DNA of 58,995 nucleotides, taken from Richelia sp. SL_2_1. GTDB taxonomy: Bacteria > Cyanobacteriota > Cyanobacteriia > Cyanobacteriales > Nostocaceae. The stretch lies in assembly GCA_012033205.1 (NCBI GenBank), contig JAAUSO010000022.1:1-58995 (forward strand), read 5' to 3'. The notes under the pieces were generated by a model, which was given only the letters and a program-made list of their open reading frames with translations, did no database searches and had not been told where the DNA came from. Shown piece after piece: positions 48,149 through 58,969 of the stretch. Both the position numbers and the translations under genes were made by a program. Numbering within the stretch: the first letter of the stretch is position 1; each line of letters opens with the position of its first letter.

Positions 48149-50011
48149 CTAAATAGTTGAGTTCAAAGCAATAGCTGACTGTAAACAAGTAATTGTTTCA
48201 CTGATTGATAGCGCTCCTAAATCTCCTGCTTGTCGAGTACGCACGCTTAAAGTTTGGTTTTCCACCTCTCGTTTACCAACTACAGCTACTACGGGAATCT
48301 TTTCTAATTCAGCATTGCGAATTTGTTTACCTAATCTTTCTCCACTACTATCAACTTCTACTCTTAAGCCTTCTTTATGTAATTCCCTCGCTACTAATTC
48401 AGCATATTCTCGCACTTCATCACTAACTGGTAATAATCTACATTGAATCGGTGCTAACCATAAAGGAAAATCACCTGCATAGTTCTCAATTAAAATTCCA
48501 AAAAAACGTTCTATTGAGCCAAAAATCGCTCGATGAATCATAATTGGTCGCTGTTTAGTATCGTCAGCGCTAACATATTGCATATCGAATCTTTCAGGTA
48601 AATTAAAATCTACCTGAATCGTTGAACATTGCCACAAACGACCAATTGCATCTTGAATTTTAATATCTATTTTCGGTCCATAAAAAGCACCACCACCTTC
48701 ATCAACAATATAATTCCAATCTTTAGTATCTAAAGCTTGTTTTAAAGCCGCAGTTGCTAACTCCCATACTTCGTCTTCCCCTACTGATTTACTCGGACGA
48801 GTGGAAAGATTTACTTCGTAATTATTAAAGCCAAAATCAGATAAAATTCGCTCGGTAAGATGCAATACTCCTAAAATTTCATCCGCTATTTGATTGGGTA
48901 AACAAAAGATATGAGCATCATCTTGAGTAAACCCACGCACGCGCATTAAACCATGTAGCGCACCTGAACGTTCATAACGATAAACTGTTCCTAACTCCGC
49001 CCATCTTAGAGGTAATTCTCGATAGGAGTGTAGTTTATTTTTGTAGGTCAGAACGTGAAAAGGACAATTCATCGGCTTAATTTGATATGCTTGTTTTTCC
49101 ACTTCCATAGAGTCAAACATATTCTCACCATAAAAGTCATAATGACCCGATGTTTTCCACAAATCTAAATTCGCAATATGCGGTGTATATAATAATTGAT
49201 AACCAAATTCTAAGTGAGATTTACGCCAATAGTCTTCAATTATATAGCGAATTATTGCACCCTTGGGATGCCAAAATACCAATCCTCCACCTGCATCTTC
49301 TTGAATACTAAATAAATCTAATTGTTGACCTAATTTTCTATGGTCTCTTTTTAATGCTTCTTCTCTTTGTGTTAAAAAAGCTTGTAATTCTTCCGGAGTT
49401 TCCCACGCTGTACCGTAAATACGTTGCAACATCGGTTTGGTTTCATCACCTTGCCAATATGCACCCGCAACACTTAATAATGCAAACGCTTTTTTATTAA
49501 TTTCTCCAGTAAAATTTATATGAGGTCCAGCACATAAATCCCACCAACAATTACAACTATTTGTTTTTCTATCATCTTTTATATTATCTACAGCAAATAA
49601 TGATAATTCTTTCTCCCCATCATCAGGAATTCCAATAAAATAACGAGTAATTGTCTCTCCATTGGGAATTCGTTCTAAGATTTCTAATTTATATGGTTCA
49701 TTTAAAGCTGCAATCTCTTTTTTAATCTCTTCCCTTTCCACCTCTTCACGAATAATCGGTAAATTGTCCTTGATTATTCGTCGCATTTCTACTTCAATTT
49801 TACCCAAATCATCGGTAGTAATACTCACCGGACAATCAAAATCGTAGTAAAAACCTGTATCTGTAACTGGCCCAATTGCAACTTTTGTCCCCGGAAACAG
49901 CCTCTGTACAGCCATAGCCATCAGATGAGCGCAACTATGACGAATCCGCTCCAGACGCTGGATATCTTTTTCTTGCAAGTCTTCCTGAGATTCCGGTAAT
50001 GAACTGACCAT
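48149..50011 (-). CDS. thrS: Threonyl-tRNA synthetase (zinc-deficiency paralogue type)
   Basis: 620 aa. The editing domain has HSCAHLMAMAVQ and DLCAGPH; the class II catalytic core has the three zinc ligands in MNCPFHVL (Cys), DDAHIFC (His) and IMIHRAI (His), motif 2 RYERSGALHGLMRVRGFTQD and motif 3 GSIERFFGILIE; then the anticodon domain (DFPLWLAPIQCRLLPVSDE). The TGS domain is absent, usual in cyanobacteria. In Anabaena a second ThrS is induced by zinc starvation through Zur; the Zur-like box 13 bp before this start and the COG0523 neighbours point to that paralogue. Leads the operon down to cysS. Confidence 0.92.
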   Translation of the reverse strand: MVSSLPESQEDLQEKDIQRLERIRHSCAHLMAMAVQRLFPGTKVAIGPVTDTGFYYDFDCPVSITTDDLGKIEVEMRRIIKDNLPIIREEVEREEIKKEIAALNEPYKLEILERIPNGETITRYFIGIPDDGEKELSLFAVDNIKDDRKTNSCNCWWDLCAGPHINFTGEINKKAFALLSVAGAYWQGDETKPMLQRIYGTAWETPEELQAFLTQREEALKRDHRKLGQQLDLFSIQEDAGGGLVFWHPKGAIIRYIIEDYWRKSHLEFGYQLLYTPHIANLDLWKTSGHYDFYGENMFDSMEVEKQAYQIKPMNCPFHVLTYKNKLHSYRELPLRWAELGTVYRYERSGALHGLMRVRGFTQDDAHIFCLPNQIADEILGVLHLTERILSDFGFNNYEVNLSTRPSKSVGEDEVWELATAALKQALDTKDWNYIVDEGGGAFYGPKIDIKIQDAIGRLWQCSTIQVDFNLPERFDMQYVSADDTKQRPIMIHRAIFGSIERFFGILIENYAGDFPLWLAPIQCRLLPVSDEVREYAELVARELHKEGLRVEVDSSGERLGKQIRNAELEKIPVVAVVGKREVENQTLSVRTRQAGDLGALSISETITCLQSAIALNSTI

Positions 50012-50023
50012 AACAAAATAGAA

Positions 50024-50038
50024 TGAGAATCGTTATCA
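50024..50038. promoter_or_regulatory. Zur-like box before thrS
   Basis: TGAGAATCGTTATCA, a 7-1-7 dyad close to the cyanobacterial Zur consensus TGATAATNATTATCA, directly upstream of the thrS start on the minus strand. Would make the thrS to cysS run zinc-repressed. Confidence 0.75.
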
Positions 50039-50148
50039 TGATAGCGTAAAAATTAGTTTGATGTGAAGACTTTTTTGACTTGAAACAATTTGTAGAAACA
50101 TAACTGTATAATACATATGCTCTACCATGAACTTAAAAGCGTTAATGG

Positions 50149-50985
50149 ATGAAAACAGATACAATCTTTTACACTTTGCTACAAAATCTCCCTAGCGTAT
50201 TATTTGAAATACTGCAACAATCTCCTACCCAAGCTTTACATTATGAATTTTCCTCTGTGGAGATAAAAGAACTTGCACGACGGATTGATGGTTTATTTTT
50301 ACCAAAACCTGAATATCCCCAAGACCCGATTTACTTTGTCGAGGTACAATATCAGGATGATAAGAATTTATACTGGCGATTAATTACTAAAGCATTTGTT
50401 TATTTAAATCAGTATAGACCAGACAAAACTTGGAAAGCAGTAGTTTTATGGGCAAAACGTAGCCTTGACCCAGGTATCCCAATTGCGTATCAAACATCAC
50501 TATATGATGAGTAAATACAAGTAATATATTTGGATGAATTAACTGATACTTCTTCCTCAATCGGGTTAGGGATTATTGGGATGGTAGTTGCTCCGGAGGA
50601 AGAAGCGGTAGAAGTTGCCAGAAATTTAATCGAAAAAGTCCAACAAGTAGATGTCAGCAACCGTCGACAGCTTTTAGAATTAGTAGAAAGGATGTTGATT
50701 TACAAATTCTCCAATCAAACTAGACAGGAGTTAGCAGCAATGTTTGGATTAACTGAGTGGCGACAAACTAAATTTTATCAGGAAGTTAAAGAAGAAGTAA
50801 AACAAGAGGTTAAGCAGGAAGTTAAAGAAGAAGTTGAGCAAGAGGTTGAACAAAAAACAAAACTCAAAGCAATCTCGCGTATGTTAAGTATGGGGTTAAG
50901 TGTAGAACAAATTGCTCAAGCTCTTGAATTAAAAGTTGAAGTTGTTAGAGAAGCTATCCAAAAGCAAAGTGGGGAGGAATCTTAA
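50149..50985 (+). pseudogene. Rpn/DUF2887-type PD-(D/E)XK nuclease gene with in-frame stop
   Basis: The two open parts (50149-50514 and 50530-50985) are in the same frame, separated by a single TAA at 50512-50514. The first part has RRIDGLFLP and YFVEVQYQDDKNLYWRL, the D...ExQ active site of Rpn-like recombination-promoting nucleases; the second begins IQVIYLDELTDT and ends with helical, Glu/Lys-rich repeats (VKEEVKQEVKQEVKEEVEQE) and ALELKVEVVREAIQ. Full length would be 278 aa. A nonsense mutation is the simplest reading. These genes are numerous and often decayed in cyanobacteria. Confidence 0.85.
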
Positions 50986-51392
50986 TCCTTATGTACCCAA
51001 CACTGCTCGTGCTATTTTTAGGGACAGTAGGTCACGGTAAGCAGGCAGCTATAATTAAATAGGAAAATTCGTGCCTGTCAAGATTTGTTACCAAAGCCAA
51101 GGAAAGCGACATTTGCCAAACCCGGTGTTTTAATTTAGAGTTAGTAACTCAGGTTGGTGAAGCACTGCCGGAAGATGATTGTCCGTTAAGGTTGCTTCCG
51201 CTTCTCATCACCTGCGGAAACCGCGCGACATCATGATGTGCCAACATGGTTTAAATCGCGAAGGTTTTTGCATCTTGTGATTGGGAATGTTAGCTTGCTT
51301 TTCTTCAAAGCTGAGGAATTATTTCCTACAGATTTCGTTAGACTACTGGTGACTATCCAACACCCATAGTTTATTTATTTATGCCTACTTAC
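50986..51392. other. Intergenic region, no recognised gene
   Basis: About 400 bases between the nuclease gene and the 3' end of hemB. Some codon-like stretches may be remnants of a decayed gene, but none could be assigned. Confidence 0.4.
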
Positions 51393-52436
<1,044 letters not shown>

Positions 52437-52448
52437 CTTTATAAATAA

Positions 52449-52463
52449 TGATAATCGTTTTCA
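52449..52463. promoter_or_regulatory. Zur-like box 2 before hemB
   Basis: TGATAATCGTTTTCA, the better of the two hemB dyads: its left half is exact and the right half has one difference. Centre-to-centre distance to box 1 is 27 bp. Confidence 0.7.
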
Positions 52464-52604
52464 TGCAATATTTTTTAACAATAACAGCAGAAGTCCCACA
52501 TCTGACCGTCGTCGGCAGTGTGGGATGAATGCGAGTGAGGCGACGACTATATTCCTGACCAACGCGGAGCGAGGGAAGGAATATGCGGAGGAGGCGAACA
52601 TTAC

Positions 52605-53012
52605 TCAGGCTTTTGTTGACATAAAGATATATTTTCGCAAAGTTGAGATAGTTACACCGCCACAACTAGCTACAAAATAAGAACCACTCCAAAATACATC
52701 TTTCCAATATATTTCTGATAAATACTCGGAAAATTCTTGCCGCAGTTTTCTAGATGACACTGACTTAAGATTATTGACTAATTTACTCAATTCTAAGTCA
52801 GGGTGATATTGAAAAAGACAGTGTATATGGTCTTCTTCGCCACTAAACTCTACAAGCTTACAATCCCATTTCTCTAATAGTTCTTCAATAATGACGTGAA
52901 GCCTATCCAGCATCTCTCTAGTAAAGGCTTTGCGTCTATATTTTGTAACTAAAACTAAATGCACTTTCAAGTCACTGACAGAACGACCTTTAGAAACAAA
53001 GTCATTTTTCAT
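52605..53012 (-). CDS. tnpA: TnpA, Y1 HUH single-strand transposase (IS200/IS605)
   Basis: 135 aa, the usual size. VSDLKVHLVLVTKYRRKAF is the family start; the HUH motif is DHIHCLFQYHP and the nucleophile Tyr lies in the last helix (STLRKYI). Excises and inserts the element as single-stranded DNA at hairpin ends. Complete; divergent from tnpB with 79 bp between the start codons. Confidence 0.93.
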   Translation of the reverse strand: MKNDFVSKGRSVSDLKVHLVLVTKYRRKAFTREMLDRLHVIIEELLEKWDCKLVEFSGEEDHIHCLFQYHPDLELSKLVNNLKSVSSRKLRQEFSEYLSEIYWKDVFWSGSYFVASCGGVTISTLRKYIFMSTKA

Positions 53013-53091
53013 AGTATTTCTGGAATATTTCTAAATATTAGTGTATACTGTAATAGTAACACTGATTTAAAGACAAGGAGGTGATAAACAA

Positions 53092-54315
53092 GTGAGAACA
53101 AGCTATCAATATCGATTAAAACCAAATAAAGAACAGCGAGAAATTATTGATAATACGTTGGATATGCTTCGTCATCAATACAATTATCAGCTTGCACAAA
53201 GGTTTAATTGGTATGAACAGAATCGTTCTTCTATTGATAGGTGTCTTCTTGTTTGTCATTTACCTGAATTAAAAGATAAGCCTAACCGTTTTAGTCAGCA
53301 AGCATCATTAAAACAACTCAAAAAAGAACGTCCTTGGTATAAGGCTATTCACAGCCAAGTATTACAAGAAGTACCAAAAAGAGTAGAAATTGCTTTTGAT
53401 AAGTGGCTAGCGGGTGATAGTAATGGTAAAAAGTATGGTCGTCCTAGATTTAAAGGTGCGGGGCAATATAAAACATTCACTTATCCTCAATTCAAACAAC
53501 ATCATTTTGTTGGTAATAAAATTACCTTGTCAAAAATTGGTGATGTAAAAGTCATTGTTCACCGTCCTATTCCGGATGATTTTGTTATAAAAACTGTATC
53601 CGTTACCAAGAAAGCAAACGGCTACTATGTTACATTGAGTCTTGATGATAAGACGGTACCAACAATCAAACCCGACTTCAACGCAGGCAATATTGTAGGA
53701 ATTGACGTAGGTTTAATTGATTTTTATGTAGCTTCTGATAATACCCGAATTGCTGCACCAAAATATTTGCGTAAAGCTGAGAGAAAACTAAAATCAGCAC
53801 AACGCAAAGTATCACGTCGCAAAAAGGGTTCTAATCGTAGAAAAAAAGCAATTAAAAAATTGGGCATCAGGCATAAAAAAGTAGCTGATACCCGTAAAGA
53901 CTTTCATTTCAAAACAGCTAAACAATTGCTATCAAAATATGATGTAATTGCTGTAGAGAAATTGAATGTAAAAGGACTTGCCAAGTCTCGATTGGCTAAG
54001 TCGATTCATGATGCTGGATGGAGTCAGTTTGTAAATATACTTTCAATCAAAGCCGAAAATGCTGGATTGCGAGTAATAGCTGTAAATCCAAACGGTACAA
54101 GCCAAGAATGTTCTAGTTGCGGTCATGTTGTCAAAAAACCGCTGTCTCAGAGAATGCACAATTGTCCGGTATGCCATACCAGCATTTGTCGCGACCTCAA
54201 CGCAGCGGTAAATATCAGGAATCGTGGGACGCACGACCTGTCTAATCAAGCCAAGTCAATGTCTTCAAAGAAGAGTCGCTTGGAAGCTCACACTGTAATC
54301 TCTGATTCAGTGTGA
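53092..54315 (+). CDS. tnpB: TnpB, RNA-guided nuclease of IS200/IS605
   Basis: 407 aa from a GTG at 53092 with a strong ribosome site AAGGAGGTGA 5 bp upstream. N-terminal helical and WED-like part (YQYRLKPNKEQREIIDNTLD), then a RuvC nuclease: first Asp in GIDVGLIDFYVA, Glu in VIAVEKLNVKGL, last Asp in CRDLNAAVNI, and the zinc ribbon CSSCGHVV ... CPVCHTSIC. The family cuts DNA guided by an omega-RNA from the tnpB 3' end and right element end; here the hairpin at 54287-54316 would lie in it. All catalytic residues present. Confidence 0.93.
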   Translation: MRTSYQYRLKPNKEQREIIDNTLDMLRHQYNYQLAQRFNWYEQNRSSIDRCLLVCHLPELKDKPNRFSQQASLKQLKKERPWYKAIHSQVLQEVPKRVEIAFDKWLAGDSNGKKYGRPRFKGAGQYKTFTYPQFKQHHFVGNKITLSKIGDVKVIVHRPIPDDFVIKTVSVTKKANGYYVTLSLDDKTVPTIKPDFNAGNIVGIDVGLIDFYVASDNTRIAAPKYLRKAERKLKSAQRKVSRRKKGSNRRKKAIKKLGIRHKKVADTRKDFHFKTAKQLLSKYDVIAVEKLNVKGLAKSRLAKSIHDAGWSQFVNILSIKAENAGLRVIAVNPNGTSQECSSCGHVVKKPLSQRMHNCPVCHTSICRDLNAAVNIRNRGTHDLSNQAKSMSSKKSRLEAHTVISDSV

Positions 54316-54316
54316 G
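54287..54316. ncRNA. Candidate 3' hairpin of the TnpB omega-RNA / right-end hairpin
   Basis: CTCACACTG and CAGTGTGAG form a perfect 9-bp stem with a 12-base loop that covers the tnpB stop. In IS605 elements the omega-RNA scaffold ends near such a right-end structure; the guide would be the first bases after the element end. Confidence 0.4.
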
Positions 54317-54332
54317 TACGTCACTTTAGATC

Positions 54333-54448
54333 AATTATAGGAATCCTGTTTGATTTTTGAATTGATCTGTTGGGGTCAGGGAATAGGGAATAGGGAATGG
54401 GGAATGTACTGAGTTTTGTTCAATATTCAAGTAGGACTCCTATATATA
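54333..54448. repeat. MITE-like inverted repeat, copy 2
   Basis: Left end ATAGGAATCC then TTGATTTTTG, right end CAATATTCAA then GGACTCCTATAT, the same ends as the copy at 531-638. Its centre holds an STRR run of GGGAATA units instead of the sequence in copy 1. Confidence 0.6.
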
Positions 54449-54461
54449 GAAGTTAGTATTT

Positions 54462-54503
54462 ATCAACCTTAAACCTTTGACCTTTGACCTTAAACCTTTG
54501 ACC
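54462..54503. repeat. STRR array (CCTTAAA / CCTTTGA units)
   Basis: About six units directly at the 3' end of the antiporter gene. Confidence 0.8.
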
Positions 54504-56621
54504 TTATTCTAATTGAGTAGCATCATCTTCCAAAAAAGAAATTTGACGAGGGAAATGGAAAATAATTAAAGAAATTTGTTTGGGGTTACGAGCAATTGCC
54601 TCTGTTGTGATTCCTAATATGGGTAAACCGGGAATAGTGGAGTCACCGTTATGAGTTAATATTAATAAATCATCCGGTTGGAGAATTTTTAAGATACCTT
54701 GAACAAAGTTGCCCTGGATTTGGTCTTTGGGTATATCCACGATTTCCGGGATGTCTAAATTAGGAACAAAATTCCGGGAGGGGAATATTTCTAATAAACG
54801 CAGAGATGCTTTGAGTTCATTTGCTAAAATCTTGGACAATGCTAAGGTACGCAAAAATGTGACTGAAGTTAGGTCGGTTTCTAAAATCGGTAAAAATACT
54901 CGTTTGGTTGTTTGAATTGGATGGGTAAAGCGAGTAATCAGTAATGGAATTGTACTGCGACGGACGACATTATCAATAGCACTACCAAAAAAATTGTCTC
55001 GATATGTGGCAAATCCTTTCCAACCACAGATAATTAAATTAGCATCACGTTCAAAAGCCGTGCGGAGAATTCCCTTGTCAATCGAATCATCCAAGCGACC
55101 AATGGGTTCTACTTGAGCTACAGATGCATGAGCAATAGTTTCTGCCGTATCCAATAGTTGTTGCTGTTGGGTTTTTGCGGATGGTAAAATTTCTCCTTGA
55201 TGATCGACAATGATGTGGAGTGGTAATAAAGTACCACCAGTTTTTTTGACAAGAATTAAGGCTAATTGGAGTAGATTCGCTTCCGTATTCGGATTTGCAA
55301 CAGGTACGACAATTCGATAGCGGGGTAGTTGATTACGTTTAATCCCCGTTGATTCCTTTTGAATATCTTGATTGCGGCTTTTTGTTCCTTGAGACTTAGA
55401 TTTATTCCCCCAACGGTTTGTTACCCAAGGAGAGGCAATACAGGTGACTAAAATCATCGCAATGGTTCCATTCACCGTCAATTGGTCTACCAACTCAATT
55501 TGATAAGCAACAGTAATGGCTGCTAAAGTAGAAGCAGCTTGAGCCACAGATAGCCCAAAGATTACCATACTATCAGCAAAATTAAATCCAAATAATTTTG
55601 CTGAACCCCAAGCTGGGATGAATTTAGCAATGATTGCCACAAATATCATCACTCCAGACACTAGCAAAGATTGAGGTTCTTGTAGCAAAATCCAAGGATT
55701 AACTAACATCCCCACAGAAATCAGGAAAAATGGTACAAATAAGGTATTACCAATAAACTGAATCCGGTTCATTAACGGGCTAAGTTGGGGAATCAGTTGG
55801 GTAATCCCAATTCCGGCGAGAAATGCACCGATAATCGGCTCAATTTCGATTAGTTGAGCAACGTAAGAAGCAACAAATAATGTCGCAACTACAAATATAA
55901 ATTCTGCCCCCTCATCATGTCCAAATCGCCGGAAAAACCACCGACCGATTTTAGGAATTCCCCAGAGAGTCGCAAAGGTGTAAATAACTAAAGAAGGTAT
56001 TAAAAACAGCCAAAAATTCAGTGTCAGATTACCTTGGTGAGCTTTGACTACCACCGCTAATACTAACAAAGCTAATACATTAGTAATTAGGGTTCCCCCC
56101 AGAGTTGTAGTCACTACAGAGGTACGCATTATCCCTAATTTGCTTACAACAGGTAGAGCTAGGAGGGTATGGGAAGCGAAACAAGATGCAACCAAAATAG
56201 CAGCCAATAAATTGTAACCTAACAACATCATCGCCACTGTACCAATCGCCATTGGTACAGCAAAGGTAGCAAATCCAAAAATCAAAGCTTTATCGGCATT
56301 ATATTTAAGGTCATCCAAACTGGTTTCTAATCCAGCCATAAACATTAAGAATAGTAATCCCACCGTTCCTAATAAGATAATTGTGTTATCTCTAGCTAAA
56401 AGACCTAAACCATTTGGTCCGATGATCACTCCAGCAATAATTAAGCCGACAATCCCTGGTAAACGTAATCGTTCAAACAGCAGGGGAGCGACCAACATAA
56501 TCGCCATAATAATCAAAAAAACGGTCACAGGGTCTTTAATCGGTGCTGATAGACGCGAAAAATTGAATGTTTGGATTAATGGTTGCCAAATGTTGCACGA
56601 GATGCTCGCAAAATTTTCCAT
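54504..56621 (-). CDS. CPA2-family cation/proton antiporter with C-terminal Usp domains
   Basis: 705 aa. Residues about 30-410 contain 11-13 membrane segments of the Na+/H+ (K+/H+) exchanger fold (LRLPGIVGLIIAGVIIGPNG, FLMFMAGLETSLDDLKYN, IIGAFLAGIGITQLI, FVPFFLISVGMLVNP). After a charged linker (KSQGTKSRNQDIQKES), two universal-stress-like domains follow (RYRIVVPVANPNTEANLLQL ... LIICGWKGFATYRDNFFGSA; FLPILETDLTSVTFLRTLAL), which probably bind a nucleotide and gate transport. Common in cyanobacteria for K+ or Na+ homeostasis; ion not determinable here. Monocistronic. Confidence 0.88.
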   Translation of the reverse strand: MENFASISCNIWQPLIQTFNFSRLSAPIKDPVTVFLIIMAIMLVAPLLFERLRLPGIVGLIIAGVIIGPNGLGLLARDNTIILLGTVGLLFLMFMAGLETSLDDLKYNADKALIFGFATFAVPMAIGTVAMMLLGYNLLAAILVASCFASHTLLALPVVSKLGIMRTSVVTTTLGGTLITNVLALLVLAVVVKAHQGNLTLNFWLFLIPSLVIYTFATLWGIPKIGRWFFRRFGHDEGAEFIFVVATLFVASYVAQLIEIEPIIGAFLAGIGITQLIPQLSPLMNRIQFIGNTLFVPFFLISVGMLVNPWILLQEPQSLLVSGVMIFVAIIAKFIPAWGSAKLFGFNFADSMVIFGLSVAQAASTLAAITVAYQIELVDQLTVNGTIAMILVTCIASPWVTNRWGNKSKSQGTKSRNQDIQKESTGIKRNQLPRYRIVVPVANPNTEANLLQLALILVKKTGGTLLPLHIIVDHQGEILPSAKTQQQQLLDTAETIAHASVAQVEPIGRLDDSIDKGILRTAFERDANLIICGWKGFATYRDNFFGSAIDNVVRRSTIPLLITRFTHPIQTTKRVFLPILETDLTSVTFLRTLALSKILANELKASLRLLEIFPSRNFVPNLDIPEIVDIPKDQIQGNFVQGILKILQPDDLLILTHNGDSTIPGLPILGITTEAIARNPKQISLIIFHFPRQISFLEDDATQLE

Positions 56622-56802
56622 TTTTGAATTTAGGAAATGAGATTATTCTATTCGGCGTATTATAATCTCTATTTGTGAATTTTTCTTTCTACCATAAGTT
56701 GTAAGAAAATTATAATTTTTTATTTATTAAATTTGTCAGTTCAAGGAAACTTTTGACCAACTTTCAAAAATTGCGATCGCCATTGTTTATATTAGCTTTA
56801 AT

Positions 56803-57870
56803 TTAGCTTGAATAACGACGATGTAAAATCACCCACACAACAACGGGAGTACCAATCAAAGCAGTCACAGAATTCAAAGGTAAAACAGTTTGGGTTCCTG
56901 GTAATTGAGATATTAAATCTGCAAATAATGCCAATATTGCTCCCATTACAGCTACAACAGGAATTAATATTTTATGGTCTACAGTTTTAAATAAATTGCG
57001 ACACAAATGAGGAACCACAACACCTAAAAATCCAATTGGACCGCAAAATGCAGTAATTGCACCTGCTAATATTGAAGCACTTAAAATAATCCAGAATCTC
57101 GTTTGTTGGATTGCTAAACCCAAAGTTTGAGCTTGAGATTCACCTAACAGCATTACATTTAAAGGTTTTGATAATAGCAAAGCTATGATTAATCCTAACA
57201 ATATAATCGGCGCTAAAATTATCATTTGTCGCCAAGTGACACCCCCAAAACTGCCAAAAGTCCATTGTAAATATGATTGGATTTGATTATTTTCGCTAAA
57301 ATGCAGCAAAATACTCACAATCGCATTAGTAGCATAACCAAAAAGTAATCCCAAAATTAATAGTGTCATGGAATCGGGTATTCGATGAGATATTAATAAC
57401 ACCATTCCTAACACCAATGCTGCACCTAAACAAGCTGCAATAATTAAACTTAAATCCCCAATTATTCCTAAATCTATTAACAATGTACCCATACCAGTAG
57501 TATTCGCTGCGAGTACTACAAGAGCAACTCCTAAAGAAGCACCAGAACTAATTCCTAATACAAATGGTCCAGCAAGTGGGTTTTTAAAAAGTGTTTGCAT
57601 TTGTAATCCACTTACACTTAAAGCAGCACCAGCCAAAGTAGCAGTTAAAGCCTTTGGTAAACGAAATTTGAAAATAATAGTACTCCAAGTAGCTTTTTCT
57701 GATTCTCCTCCTAACAAAATAGTCATAACTTCCCCAAGCGGAATATTAACCGAACCCAAAGCTAAATCTAATAAAAATATCAAAATTAAACTACTAACTA
57801 AAATCGTCAAAATAATTGTTTTCTTTTTATTCTTATGTTTATTTTTATTTTTGTAATTAATTATAAACAT
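56803..57870 (-). CDS. FecCD-type ABC permease
   Basis: 355 aa with 9-10 membrane segments of the BtuC/FhuB/FecCD family: FRLPKALTATLAGAALSVSG, QMQTLFKNPLAGPFVLGISS, AFCGPIGFLGVVVPHLCRNL and ALFADLISQLPGTQTVLPLN are family motifs. Imports iron-siderophore, haem, cobalamin or similar metal chelates together with the binding protein encoded 70 bp upstream. The ATPase gene is not in the window and may be downstream of neither; another locus or a preceding gene could supply it. No metal box recognised. Confidence 0.9.
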   Translation of the reverse strand: MFIINYKNKNKHKNKKKTIILTILVSSLILIFLLDLALGSVNIPLGEVMTILLGGESEKATWSTIIFKFRLPKALTATLAGAALSVSGLQMQTLFKNPLAGPFVLGISSGASLGVALVVLAANTTGMGTLLIDLGIIGDLSLIIAACLGAALVLGMVLLISHRIPDSMTLLILGLLFGYATNAIVSILLHFSENNQIQSYLQWTFGSFGGVTWRQMIILAPIILLGLIIALLLSKPLNVMLLGESQAQTLGLAIQQTRFWIILSASILAGAITAFCGPIGFLGVVVPHLCRNLFKTVDHKILIPVVAVMGAILALFADLISQLPGTQTVLPLNSVTALIGTPVVVWVILHRRYSS

Positions 57871-57940
57871 CTATTTTAACCTCAGCAATCCTTTGCGTAA
57901 ACCTCAGCGTTCCTTTGCATTAAAATATTATTTTTCCAAA

Positions 57941-58969
57941 TTAACTCAGATTCTGATAAAAAAACAACTGATGATTTGGTAATAATTCTGGATGAAAAAT
58001 TTTAATTAAATCAGCTAAAACAATATCAGGATTACTAATTCCACTTTCCCAATAATCATTACCTCCATTTTCATTTAAACGAGCATTATTATTATAAACA
58101 TGACCTTTTTTCACTGCTTGAAAATTACTATAACGACTATCTTCTCTAATTACATCTTTTAAACTCTGCCAAGATTGACTCACATTTAACCAATAATCTG
58201 CTGTCACAGCACGTTCAAAAACATCTTCAAAAGATAAAGGGATACTACTACCATCAACACTATCAACACAAAGTAGTTCTGCTCCCGCATCTGTTAAATA
58301 TTGCGCTACATAACTTTTACATCCTGGAGCATACCAAGTTCCTTTAAAATTAAATCCGGTAAATACTTTTGGACGCTTTTTAATAGTTTTAGTTTTCGCG
58401 GCAATTTCTTGATAATTTTGACTTATTTTACTAAATACTTTTTCCGCTGTTGCTTCTTGATTAAAAAATAAAGCTGTAAATTTTAACCATTCGCTTCTAC
58501 CCAAAGATGTATTTTCCATATATTCAGCATTTATCGCTACTTTTAATCCTGCTTCTAATAATTTTGGATAATTATCTGTTTGTGGATTTCCTGTTCCATA
58601 AGTTGTAATTAAATCGGGATTGAGTTCTAATAATCTTTCTACGTTGACATCATTGTTGCCTAATTCGACAATTTTACCTGCTTTGATTTTCTCAACAACT
58701 TCTATTGTATTGACTATTTTTGGATTACTCACACCGACGAGTTTATCTACTACTCCTAAGAAAGCTAAATGAGGTAAATGAGTAGTAGAAAGAGAAGCAA
58801 TTGTATTTATCGGTACTGTAATTAATTGAGTTTCTTGAAATCCTGATGGTGCTGGTGTACCGCATTTAACTAAAATATATTGAAAACTTGTTTTTGCATC
58901 TGGATACGGATTTTTTATCGTGACAATTTTTATAATTATTTTGATATTCAATAGAAAAACCTGTCGCAT
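57941..58969 (-). CDS. FecB/BtuF-type periplasmic binding protein (5' end outside window or frameshifted)
   Basis: From about residue 20 the frame encodes a class III substrate-binding protein: VPINTIASLSTTHLPHLAFL, VERLLELNPDLITTYGTG, FTALFFNQEATAEKVFSKIS, FTGFNFKGTWYAPGCKSYVA, WESGISNPDIVLADLIKIFH. The N-terminus of the given reading is not a signal peptide; one extra A near 58930 shifts the frame, and in the other frame the sequence upstream reads PDKATINYATGFSIEYQNNY, the expected family start, running off the window. So the true gene begins beyond 58995. Partner of the permease at 56803-57870; ligand unknown (iron chelate, cobalamin or zinc chelate). Confidence 0.85.
   Translation of the reverse strand: MRQVFLLNIKIIIKIVTIKNPYPDAKTSFQYILVKCGTPAPSGFQETQLITVPINTIASLSTTHLPHLAFLGVVDKLVGVSNPKIVNTIEVVEKIKAGKIVELGNNDVNVERLLELNPDLITTYGTGNPQTDNYPKLLEAGLKVAINAEYMENTSLGRSEWLKFTALFFNQEATAEKVFSKISQNYQEIAAKTKTIKKRPKVFTGFNFKGTWYAPGCKSYVAQYLTDAGAELLCVDSVDGSSIPLSFEDVFERAVTADYWLNVSQSWQSLKDVIREDSRYSNFQAVKKGHVYNNNARLNENGGNDYWESGISNPDIVLADLIKIFHPELLPNHQLFFYQNLS

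Larger units (their letters stand above)
52494..54340. mobile_element. IS200/IS605-family insertion sequence (TnpA + TnpB)
   Basis: Contains divergent tnpA and tnpB genes. At the left end a hairpin TCCCACA...TGTGGGA (52494-52525) is followed by further stems (GTCGTCG against CGACGAC; ATATTCCT against AGGAATAT) to about 52600; at the right end a 9-bp perfect hairpin CTCACACTG / CAGTGTGAG lies at 54287-54316, overlapping the tnpB stop. Subterminal hairpins are what TnpA of this family recognises. Exact ends not fixed; it sits between hemB and a dispersed MITE. Confidence 0.82.
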
